DNA of 64,000 nt from Meandrina meandrites (lineage: Eukaryota > Cnidaria > Anthozoa > Scleractinia > Meandrinidae), in the NCBI GenBank assembly GCA_963693305.1, contig OY855906.1:26624289-26688288 (forward strand). The letters are read 5' to 3'. Below the pieces are notes generated by a model, which worked only from the letters and a program-made list of their open reading frames with translations, was not told the DNA's origin and made no database searches. Shown piece after piece: positions 1 through 10,135 of the stretch (positions are counted from its first letter, which is position 1; every line of letters begins with the position of its first letter). The translations under genes and the position numbers were made by a program.

Positions 1-549
1 AGACATCTTGCTTATCTTTAAGGGGTCAAAAAAGCTCGAGCCACGTCCAGATTGGTCTCCTTTAGGGGTTTAATTCAAAACTTCCAACAAGCATCCCTGT
101 CTGTTTCATATGGGAGTGTCCTGGCCCATCCACCATTTTCAATTAAAAATAGCTTGGAAATGACATCAAATTGACTTTCTCTTCATCCACATGATACAAA
201 AGTTTTGAAGGGACTCCCAGACTCCCCTTGCATGAGATTAGCCCATCCCAACCTGATAATGAAGTTCTTCCATGACCTACATCGATCCCTGACGTTAGGC
301 CTTACATGTATGTATTTTGGGCTTCAGCTGTTGTCCTTTAATGGCCCTTCCAAAATATGACACCTTGAGCATCTTGCATAATTTCAAATGAAAGAATAGC
401 TGATGTACATTGTATGTGTGTCACACATCCTTTTCCGATGACCAGCCCTTGTAAAGCTAGTCCAAAAAATAAATGTTTCATGTGTGCTCATGTCAGTGTA
501 CTGGTCAGGACTGTTTTAAGAAAGTAGCTACAGACCTGTCCAAACATAC
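1..549. other. Left edge, probable intron of the LRR gene
   Basis: I find no reading frame with convincing splice sites or protein similarity here. The minus-strand LRR gene enters this stretch after its third coding exon ends in a donor at 549/548, so it is probably intron. The rest of that gene lies in or beyond this stretch. Confidence 0.4.
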
Positions 550-2198
550 CTGAAGCAGTTGACCCAATAACTTGGCACCATCATCTCCAATAGTATTGTA
601 TCCCAGATCTAGTCCAATGACGAATGTGTTGCTTCTTAATGTTTTGTACAATATATCAGCATCCTGCATGCATATGAATCATCAAAATGAAGTTGTATTA
701 ACTTTTAACATGATGTGAAAGATACCAAGACCTATTGTCTACAAACTGTGCATTGTGTGTCAAGTGCAGGGGGGGGGGGGGGGGGGGGGGGACAGCAGAG
801 TCTGAACCTCCCACTTCCTGTACCATTAACTGCTGTCCACCATTGTTCCAGGCTTCCACAAAACAGAGTAAGTTGTTGTTAACTAGTAATTTAAAATATT
901 CTTATTAAATGGCAATGATATTTCTCTTAATGACAATATAGTAATGAAAGTTATGCTTAAGATATACCTCATCAGTAAGTCTTCTCCTGTACATTTCATT
1001 GCGTTCATTCCGTTTGTTGCCATGTAAATGCAAGTCAAACTCAATAATCGGATCCCTGATGACAGATAACAAAAAATACATAAGGATCAAAGACAGGTCA
1101 AAAAGAAAAGAACATGTTTATTTATTTTGGCTTACATGCTTGGATTCTAATAAAGGAGTTGGATGACCATAACTTAAACGAGTAAACTGGCACTGATCTA
1201 ATCGATACAGGTGACTGATGTGATCGACACATAACACACAGAAACAAACATGGACAAGAACACTCTGAGAAAGAATGAAAAAAGATATTAGAAAAAATAA
1301 TGCAGACAAAATAAAATGAAAAGATAATTAAAATAAGGTGAAATGCTATTGTCTATATAAAAAGAGAGTAGGAGGCATTGTCTCACAGGAATTGCAGGAA
1401 TAAACCGATTTTATCTTAAAATCAAGTGAACCTTGATCTAGACTAAATGCATGACTGCACTTATGACCACTGATTTGTACTTCGAACATTAACCCCACTT
1501 CTTCTTTTCATTAACTTATAATCTCAACCCCCTCAAGACTGAGAGACAAAAACTATGAAGTATAATTATTGAATAGGGGCTTAATCATGTTTGTCACAAA
1601 ACAAAGGCTACAGTGTAAATGAAGGAGAACGTATTCAATGAAATCATTGATAAAAAATTGACCAATCAGAAATGAAGCTGAAAGCCTGTGGATTTGAAGT
1701 AACGCAAACAATGTGCTCGTTTCCAAGCAACAAAGCTTGTGTTTTCGCTTTTGATTGTGCTTTACGTTTGTTTGTTTCCTGAAGTTTTGCATTATTTATT
1801 TAGTTACCTCTAGAAACAGCAATATTGATAAGATTTGCTACGGAAGCAAAGCTTGCCTTTTAAAGCTTAATACCGTAAGCTTCTGAATTAATTTTTAACC
1901 ATGTCACGTTTTCCTCCAGCTTTATATAATCTATGAAATCGTCCTCGCTAACCCTCCTTGTTTAAATCTTTTTCCATCAGTAGACAAAAAATTATCAGAG
2001 ACAAGCTTTGTCCTCAAATATATAAGCTTAGTTCGTAGTAAAAGCGAAACTACAAATAAAATGTAATAAACTTAAAACTCACAAGAAACTGTCATCCACT
2101 GCCGAATTTAACACAGCTAAGATCTCAAAATCGGCCTCTTTCCCCAAATCAGCGCATACTTTAAGGTAATCCTCTTTAGTTGCACTGGCGTCGCTCAT
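550..2198 (-). CDS. Leucine-rich-repeat protein, first three coding exons (partial)
   Basis: Three minus-strand exons join in phase: 2198-2083 (ATG at 2198), 1055-968 and 663-550. Each is bounded by GT/AG sites (donors GTGAGT, GTATAT and GTATGT). The first exon leaves two bases that complete a leucine codon with the first base of exon 2; exons 2 and 3 join at a codon boundary. The encoded start is about 106 residues. It has an N-terminal helical segment (MSDASATKEDYLKVC...), then a repeat of the ribonuclease-inhibitor LRR type (VIGLDLGYNTIGDDGAKLL) in exon 3, preceded by RRLTDEDADIL. Such repeats form protein-binding solenoids. The style resembles LRRC34-like proteins, but I cannot assign an orthologue from 106 residues. 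The gene continues past 550 to the left. It shares a promoter with the ankyrin/C2 gene. Confidence 0.8.
769..791. repeat. Poly-G tract, 23 bases
   Basis: An uninterrupted run of G lies in the intron between exons 2 and 3 of the LRR gene. It is a simple repeat, and its length may be uncertain because homopolymers are error-prone in sequencing. Confidence 0.9.
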
Positions 2199-2622
2199 CG
2201 TTGTTCTCGTAAAAAGGAGTAAAGATGGTCAAATTTGCAGCTATTTTCCTTCAACAGTTCATGAAAATATTCCCGCCATCCGCGGCCATTTTGAAATGTG
2301 TTGCTAAGCAATGAATGCCTTGTTTGCATTTCAAAAGCTCTTAAAATAAGCGGTATTTTGATTGGCTGCACTAATGTTCACAACTTTTAGCCAATCACAG
2401 GATAGATAAGAAAAGGAGAAGTAAATATTTACTCGTTGCCACGACAGCACTCGACAGCACGCAAGAAATCGGGGCTGTCGCCAAGACTTCGCTTTGTGAT
2501 TCAATGAAACACCATTTATAATGCGTGCTTTGCTTCATGCAGGAAACTAGTGAATTTATCAAAATCTTCATCGTAAGTAGATGTCTAGTTAATCTAAATC
2601 ATTAAGAAATTGCTTTTTCAAC
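2199..2622. promoter_or_regulatory. Bidirectional promoter with inverted CCAAT boxes and X-box
   Basis: This 424-bp gap separates the start codons of two divergent genes. It holds ATTGG at 2361-2365 and CCAAT at 2391-2395, an inverted CCAAT pair of the kind bound by NF-Y. A near-palindromic X-box-like site, GTTGCTAAGCAATG, lies at 2300-2313 and resembles RFX targets. A GCGGCCATTTTG motif just upstream (2282-2293) resembles a YY1 site. No TATA box is evident. Motifs are seen by eye; binding is inferred. Confidence 0.6.
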
Positions 2623-5600
2623 ATGACGATTAGAGCCGAAGAAGAAGAAGAGTCCAAACTTCACATTGCAGCTCGGTTGAACAATCTCAAGTTGCTCCGA
2701 GCTGGGTTTCGCGAGGGATTGGATATTGATGCCTTGGGATTATATGGCTGGACTGCCTTACACCAAGCTGCTTCTTGTGGGCATGTAGACATCACAATTG
2801 CTCTTCTCGAAAATGGGGCGAATCCAAACATTCAAGATAACCAACAGTGTACACCAATCCATCTTGCAGCCAGAAATGGTCATTTAGAAATTGTTCGAAT
2901 TTTGTGCCGGTATGGAGCTCGCTTGGATTTGAGAAACGCTGAAGGAAAAATACCTCAGAATTGTTCAGACCAGGAATGCAGGACGTTTCTTGAGAGACAA
3001 CGTGAGTGATACTTTTTGAATACAGTTAAACAGTGTATAATATTAGGTCGTATTAGCTCAAAAGGGTTTGTAATAGTCAATAATTACATACATCGCTTGA
3101 AATCATAAAAATGTTGCTTATCAAATAAAGCGTTTTGACATTGATATGATACATGTAAAGCAAGCTATTTAGTTCATAGTTCTTTTTTTGTTTACTCTTT
3201 GACATTTTAGGAATCCAATGCAATATTTTTAACTATGGTGTCTTGGTTCTGGGGCGGAAAAAAGCGAAACTGCGTATTAAAATTGATATTACATAAGCCT
3301 AACTTAAGAATGTTCGAAGGGAAATTTAACATTAGTAAAGTCACTGAATCACATGTTGGCTCAAGGAGAAGCTACGAGACTTCCTAATATTTAATAGAGA
3401 AACGTAGATTTCATGGTTATTTAAAGAGGTTTACGAGCACGCGTTTAATCACATTGACTTACTCCTATTGAAAATTACCCCAGGAGCCATTTTGCGATAA
3501 GTTGTTTTGTAATACAAAAATGTTTCAGATGAACAAATATATAAACGCTCTATTTTGGGATCATTATTTTGTTTTGGAATGCAAAGATATTGTGGTGTAG
3601 TTCGAACGGAGTCCAACATTTATTGTCGCGTATTCGACTAGAACTGCGTGCATGAGCGCGCGCTCTACGTTCGCCATCACTGTTCTTTGTCGCCGTATTG
3701 TACACAAAGGAACAGTCGTGGCTTTCACAGGTTGTTTATCCTACATGTGAACTCACACGAGGTGCTTTACGTCATTACTTATTTACTCTCGTCTTCTGCT
3801 TTATTGTGAGCGAGTCACAGCCTCAATATAAGAGGAAAACAGTGAAATTTATTTTGTGCTTAGCGAAGCTTAATTTATTTGGCTTTATTGTTTTCTGTAG
3901 GAACTAAAGAGCTGATTAAATTAAGTCCATCTCCCATTGAAGACGATCATTCTCTTCAAAAGGTAAGCTGTTGATACACGTTGAAATCACTGATTAACTT
4001 TTTCTAAAACACTTGCGAACAGTATCCAAATATCACTTAAAAGTTGCTATGTGAGATTAAATCTCTAATACTATATGTATTGTTACTCATTTCCCCATAT
4101 TGGAAACAAAATGTTTTTAAAGAACTGGGTAATATTTTCCAGATAAAGTTAAAACAGTGATTGGCACAAAGCTGTAATATGGAAGTATATGATAATAGTA
4201 TTTTTAAGGTTAAATCCTGCTTCCCAGTTAGGGAAAAGGAAAAAATGATATAGTATAAACAGCAATAAATTAAAAAGAACCCATGACGTCAACATGCAGT
4301 ATGTGATCTCTAACTGTGGCAGTGCAAGCGGCAACTTGTATTATAAAATATTTGCCTTGTATTCCACTGTACGTGGAGAAAAATACCCTTTTAAAAACCA
4401 TTTCATAGACTGGATACCTGGTTTGAAAAATCTGCCAAGCCATAGAAATTATTTTGTTCAAGAATTGTTATATGCACCTTACACCATAATTTAGAGTAAT
4501 ATGTGGTTTGATTAAATTCTCTTTTTTCGACTTGTCTGTAAACTGAATTGACTGTTTTTGAATTCAAGATTTATGGCCACAAATCTAACCAAAGTCCAGT
4601 TCTTAAGAAGCAAAGACAGTCGTCACCACAGTGGTCAGAGAGCTCACAGAGTTCGCAAGAAAGTATGTCATCAAGTAATTCAGGTAAATGATTGAAAGTT
4701 ATGTAATCTTTTTTCATTTTGTTATTTTTTAATGCAACATTGAATTTTAATACTTAATGTATTGGCAACTGACTGAATAAATTGCTTTTCAATATAATTG
4801 CACTATTCTGGATTTAGAAATACTTTTAGGACTAACTACAAGGAAGTTGAATCTGAGCTAATTAAATATTCAAAAAGGAAAGGTGGACGTGATCTATGAA
4901 TAGATGCCACCTTGTAAATAAATTATGAACCTTGCATTTTGATTGGATGTTTTTAAGGAACAATATAAGAAGTGATATCAACCTTTTGTATTTATCCATT
5001 GAAGCATTTTTGACTGACTGCATCATCAATATCATGTTTTTAGATTCCAGCGAAAGCTTCTCTGCATCATCAATTGTGTGCCATCCAGGTAAGGGCAGTT
5101 ATTAAACACGTTTAAAGCTAGTTTTCTCATATATTGTCTTGATCATGCTCGTCACCGCAGTCATTCCAAAACAGGCCCATCAATTGAGATGGAATTGTCG
5201 CAAAATAGTTGTAATTCGCTGTCTGTTAAGATTATTCACATATTGGCCTTGTTACAGACCACTCCCACTGTTCGTATTGCTGTCTGAAATAAGGTGAAGG
5301 TTTGCTGCGATCTCTTCCCTGACTTTTTTTTTTTCTAGACTTGTTCTAAAGTTAAAAAAATGTTAATATTTTTCAGGGCCTGGAGAAATAAAAGTATCAT
5401 TTGATTTACACAAGAATAGGCAGTCACTTGTCATTTATGTGGGGGAAATAAAAGATGTAAAACTCCCTGCAGGTAATACAGACACTTTTATATCTTGCAG
5501 TGCATTATGCTATAAACTCTCTGCACTAATATGTATAAGGTGTCTTGCAAAATGCTAAAAGGTTATTTTTGCAAACACACTTAAACCTTCAGTAGAAGGA

Positions 5601-8018
5601 TGTTTACCCAAGAGAAGTGTACATTTGGAATTTAGGAAATATAAACATTTTCTGTGATTCTATAGATCTATTATCAAACTATATTAATTTTTTATTTATG
5701 TTTATGATTATATTGTATTGTTCATCTAAAACCCTATTTTGGGAGTGTGCAATAAAGTTTCTACATTCTAATCAATACGTCAACATATAATGTGCTAGTT
5801 TTGTGTTTTTACAGATCTATAGAAATTATTTTTTTCAGCTGTATGTATACTTTCTTCCATTGTGGCACAAGTTCTTTATGTAATTGTCCAACTGGAGCAG
5901 GTCAGCAGAATGTTGACACTGAAATATCTGATCAGTTGGAAGTGAATTAAAACAAGATTTTATTAAGCAAGTGAAAACCTTTTTCTCTAGATCACAACAT
6001 GTCACATGTCTATGTAAAGGGCTACCTCATTCCTGACAAGAACAAATCCACAAAACGGAAGACATCTTTGCACAAACTGCAGCGCATTGACGCAAAACAA
6101 ACCTCAACTGACAGTGTAACTAGCTGGGATGGCCAGGAGGACGAGCATGAAAGACCTTCAGAGAAACGAATGAGTCAGAGATTAGCATCGTCATTAAAAA
6201 GAGGAACCCGCTTATCCCAAAAGAAGAAAGGACAAGAACCAGGTAAGATTTTATGTACTTAAAAATTCTCCATACAAGGCTTTGTATATTTCCTGTAGTG
6301 CTAGTAGGGAGATTTTGTTTTTGGAGTCAGTGGTAGATCCAGGGCAGGGGCCTGGGGGGCCCGGGCCCCCACCTTATTTTTTCAGAAATAGCGCCTGTCT
6401 TCGCAGAATTCAACATTCATTGTCAAGCGGGCGCCCTCCTTAGCTGAAAGTCTGGATCCGCCACTGGGAGTAGCTTTGAGGAAACAGAAGTTTACTTCAA
6501 CCAGTTTAAAAAGTCCCATCTGTCGGTTGTGATTAGTAGCTAAATTTAGCCTGTACAGGCTAAGCTTGGTTTGGATCCATTTTGTTTGATTTTGTTTGAA
6601 AATTGATGATGTGGGAAAAGAAAGTAGTTTATATTTAACAAGGAAACTTAGTTTCAACTAGAACTTTGAGTAATAGCCTATATTGAACAAGAGTACCTGT
6701 TAAAAAATTATTGTTAACAAATATTTTATATTTACTTTGTTTTTCTAGTGAAAACTTTATCGCAGCCAAACATAGTACCTGTTTACCGCATATCCACGAT
6801 GTTTGGAGAGTTCTTTCGTTATGACGCTGTTGACTTAAGAAGAGTGAATGTGGAAAAATGCACGGTGTTGTTGACGATATGTGGCCGCAATCGTGTCACA
6901 ACACAAGGACAACCCATCGCTTGCCTCTCCCTACCACTTGCAAGTTACGCCAAAATGACCACTGCAGAATGGTTCCCTCTGATTTACAAAATAAAGTTGC
7001 CCAGTGGTTTTGATGTCGCAGAAGAGCTGCAATCAGTGAGGGGAAGCAAGTCATGGGAGCAAAAAGGTGTGTAAAAGGAATCTTTGTAGTAATTCTTTCT
7101 TCACCTTCAGTGTGTTAGAATATACTGCTTTACCTAGAATTTCTTTTCGTCAAAAAAACACTTCTAGGGTTAGACAAGTGTTAGAGTTTAGTTAGGATTA
7201 GTTTAAGGTAAATAGCTTACATTCAAGCCCCCTATGAGAGCAGATTTAATATTTCTTACCATTTTTCTGGTGTTTTTTCTGTAGGGGGAAAGTTCACCGG
7301 ACGAAGCCTGGCGTGGAATGAGCCCACGATGTCCATGTCTATGCCTAACATAGACTACGCTACGTCATCAGCAGCGTCACAGACCATTCAACGTGCAAGC
7401 CTGGGAGGGGAGGGTGGATTTCCCCCGGACGGTTCCACAAGGTACAAGAAACACAGTGGAGCAGGGAAAAGGTTGAAAAAAGAATTGAAAATCTTACAAG
7501 GCAAAGGAAACTACAGATACAAGAACAGTGCGGCCAGACAAGAATACGAAGATGAAGAAACTGTCGTGGACAGTTTCAGCGTTGATATCGCGGAGCGCAG
7601 CGCGACGATTCCAGGCGCTGGTCGTGCTGGAACTGATTTGAACAAAACCCTTAGAGAACAAAACAGAGACATTGGCAGTAAACTGAGGGATCTACCTCGG
7701 ACTAGGATGCACGGAAGTAATAGAAGAAGTACAGCGAGTAATATAGACGTTAGTGACTATTCGGCTGCTCCGAATCCTGTAACGGAAGTGATTTCCTTAG
7801 AAGACGAAGAAACCAATTCAAGACCGGAACTAGAACACAGATCATCATTTGCTGGCTCGTTGAAATACAGCCGAGCATTCCAGCAACAAACATCCGCAGC
7901 GCGGAGGCGAGAAGCTGTGTTAAACGACATGGATGTAGAAGATTTTGAAGACGTTACAGATGCTCCTTTCGCAGTTAGTAATTTTTATGGCCGCAAAAGT
8001 GGAATCGCATGCAATTGA
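2623..8018 (+). CDS. Ankyrin-repeat and C2-domain protein (8 exons, complete)
   Basis: Eight exons join in frame: 2623-3001, 3901-3962, 4569-4683, 5044-5088, 5377-5472, 5991-6242, 6749-7066 and 7285-8018. The total is 2001 nt, giving 666 residues plus stop, and every intron is GT-AG. Residues about 10-127 form three ankyrin repeats and a partial fourth (YGWTALHQAASCGHVDI; CTPIHLAARNGHLEIV). A Ser-rich linker (about 150-200) follows. Next comes a C2 fold whose first half is in exons 5-6 (FDLHKNRQSLVIYV; VYVKGYLIPDKNK) and second half in exon 7 (MFGEFFRYDAV to AEWFPL). About 70 basic and polar residues are inserted between them. The Asp residues that bind Ca2+ in synaptotagmin-type C2 loops are absent: the SDPYVK position reads SHVYVK and the loop-3 DxD is replaced by CGRNR. 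Ca2+-independent binding is therefore likely. The 245-residue tail is charged and low in complexity. I know no named family with this exact architecture. Role inferred: scaffold or membrane adaptor. Confidence 0.85.
6328..6466. mobile_element. Short hAT-like MITE in intron 6 (139 bp, 5-bp TSD)
   Basis: The ends are inverted repeats: CAGTGGTAGATCCAG on the left and CTGGATCCGCCACTG on the right. They are flanked by the exact direct repeat GGAGT (6323-6327 and 6467-6471). It has no coding capacity and is non-autonomous. A related, truncated copy in the opposite orientation is at 26052-26181. CAG ends with a 5-bp duplication fit a hAT subgroup, which is inference. Confidence 0.8.
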
Positions 8019-8479
8019 CCGTTCCTTATCCTTCTGGACCCTGTTCAAGAATGGACAACGCTATTCACCGGATAAATCGCTATCCAGCACACAAGTATTA
8101 ACAGAACATACTACGCTGACAACTGCATGGATATTCATTTATCCGGTTCATTGCGTTATCCATTCTTTGAACAACTGAGGCCACGGACCTACGCAATACT
8201 CATTTGACAATATCAAAAATAAGTTAGAGAAATTATTTAACTACATGTACAGTGTAAATTGAAACATTGTAATAATTGTTATGAATCCATTTTAATTATC
8301 ATGGACATTTTGGACTTTGAAGAGCATTGTTAATTCCGCTTTTTCATAAAAACGTAGTGTGCTTACAGTAATCTTTAACCATTATATTTTAACATTATTT
8401 TTTGTAAAGATTTCCAGGAGTGTTCGCAACAATTTTATAAAATTAAAAAGATTTATTTTCTCAAAATTTTGTTCAAGAC

Positions 8480-8510
8480 AATAAAGAGTATAAAAATGCA
8501 AAAAAATAAA
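8480..8510 (+). terminator. Candidate polyadenylation signals of the ankyrin/C2 gene
   Basis: Two AATAAA hexamers, at 8480-8485 and 8505-8510, lie about 460-490 bp after the stop codon at 8018 on the same strand. A third is near 8601. Which one is used cannot be read from sequence. Confidence 0.45.
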
Positions 8511-9360
8511 TGACAGGTTGGTTTTCAATCACATATTTAAGGGATCCTGTGTTTGAGTTTATTACAGTGTAAGGTCGACTTGTAAGAGTTACTTGTATGT
8601 CAATAAAGAATGCTTGATCAATTGACTGGTGCACTCCTTACTTCTAAACTCACGAATCGTTGCAATGAATAAAATTCCAAACAGTGCAAAATGTGGTCGT
8701 TTGAATAGCGTCTTTCTTAGAATCTTATCTTTTTATGCGGTTTGTAGCTTGCCCGCCTCCAATATTCTAAAATCTAAACTGTTAATCCTAAAGAACTATT
8801 CTTTAACGTGTTTTGTCGGACGTGATAATAATTTAGAAAATTATTTTAAGTGAAAGCGAATTAAAGTAATGGTATAACCTACTTTGCTGATTGTACAATT
8901 CTGTGGCTGCCATATTTGTGACCCAAAGAGGAAAAACACGGTGGTTGTAATTGTTGTTTCACAATTATTTTCGTTATAACTCGGTTGTTAAAAACGCTAC
9001 AAAGCTATAATTAAGACTGCGCTATATTGTGTTTTTTTTCCCTTTTGCAAACAGTTTTTGTGACACTGACGAAACCCACCAATATAAATTCGTAAGTGAG
9101 AAAAGATCTTCACAGTGAGTTAAATTGTGAGAACTCACAATTGACCTTGCTCCCAATCTGTGGCTTCGTAGCTACAACCCTGGACAAAACTCTTGGAACA
9201 CCAGCACGATAGCTTATCAAAATGACTCGCTTTTCTCTTCCCCCCTCCCCCGCTGGTGCAATGTTGACCTCAGGCATTCAAATCGTATTTATGATGATCA
9301 ACATTGCTTGGGGGAGTTGGGAGAACTGAAGTAGTTTGCGCGAAAAGAGGAAGAAGTGAA
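8511..9360. other. Intergenic DNA, nothing recognised
   Basis: AT-rich sequence between the ankyrin/C2 gene and the start of the GPCR duplications. I see no coding signal, repeat array or recognisable mobile element. Confidence 0.5.
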
Positions 9361-9365
9361 ATCCA

Positions 9366-9395
9366 GGCTAGCTCAGTTGGAAGAGCATTCCGCAA
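9366..9395 (+). repeat. tRNA-like fragment, probable SINE remnant
   Basis: The string GGCTAGCTCAGTTGGAAGAG matches the D-arm/box A region of a tRNA. No acceptor stem, anticodon arm or box B follows, so it is not a functional tRNA gene. A decayed tRNA-derived SINE head is the simplest reading. Confidence 0.45.
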
Positions 9396-9579
9396 GAGAC
9401 CCGAATTTTCTTACCAGCACCCACAAAATGCATGGCGGCGCGCTGGAAATTTAAAAGCGATAAACGTTTCCATTTATTGTTATTATTAATTAAATGTTAT
9501 TTCTCCCTTGACCTGTAAAAGTTGGAATTTTGGCATCATTTCAAACACAACTTGTTGTAAGAGTGGAGGTTCCCTTTGA

Positions 9580-9677
9580 GAACTGAAAGAAATATCAACT
9601 GGCCGTGTATTTTAGCAGTAAGACCTGGTGATCATAACAGCTGATTTAATGCTTCCCATCTTCAGAATAGTTGCCAT
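9580..9677 (-). pseudogene. GPCR pseudogene fragment, unit A
   Basis: This is a clear relic of the first about 33 codons of the GPCRs in units B and C, from the ATG at 9677 through the N-terminal tail to the start of TM1. It aligns with 14562-14670 with several substitutions and an 11-bp shortfall that breaks the frame. Sequence on the 3' side no longer matches the receptor, so TM1-TM7 are gone. It is the oldest-looking member of the local receptor family. Confidence 0.8.
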
Positions 9678-9692
9678 TACGCTAAATGTGAT

Positions 9693-10135
9693 CAGGCCCG
9701 TAGCCAGGATTTTGCATGATGAGCGCCTCCGGCACTTAATCCCGAGCGCCGCAGGCGCGAGAACGTAGGGGTATCCTCCCACAGGAAATTTTGAAAAAAA
9801 TAGGTTATCTAAGACAGCATTTCGTGCATTTTGAAGACAGTTTGTTAGGAAACAAGGCAGGTAAAAGTAAAGGACATTAGGTAGAATGCATCATTGAAAT
9901 TAACCTAGTATCACACAATTTGGTCCAAAATATACCACATGAATCTACAAATGATGGACCTTCAACCCAAAGGACCATATTGAATGCCAATAGTCAAAGC
10001 ACAGAAATACCACTTCCCTTTATTTATTTATTTTGATATATTTTTTTTTTCACAATAAGCGGACTTCCGAGGTTCGTGGGAGGGGGATGGGGGTACGGAC
10101 GCACCCATCGCATCCTCCCCCTCCCTACGGGCCTG
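9693..10135. mobile_element. Non-autonomous hAT-like element (443 bp, 5-bp TSD)
   Basis: Terminal inverted repeats CAGGCCCGTAG and CTACGGGCCTG are flanked by the direct repeat GTGAT (9688-9692 and 10136-10140). The interior is non-coding, with a GC-rich segment and subterminal poly-purine. It separates the receptor relic of unit A from its old 5' flank. In units B, C and D these two parts are adjacent, which supports insertion after duplication. Confidence 0.85.

Noticed and set aside
1118..1309. A Cys- and Leu-rich minus-strand frame between exons 1 and 2 of the LRR gene
   Set aside because: Exons 1 and 2 join perfectly in phase without it, and it lacks convincing splice sites in the right phase.
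9366..9395. tRNA-like D-arm as a possible tRNA gene
   Set aside because: No box B, anticodon arm or paired acceptor stem can be found at the right distance.
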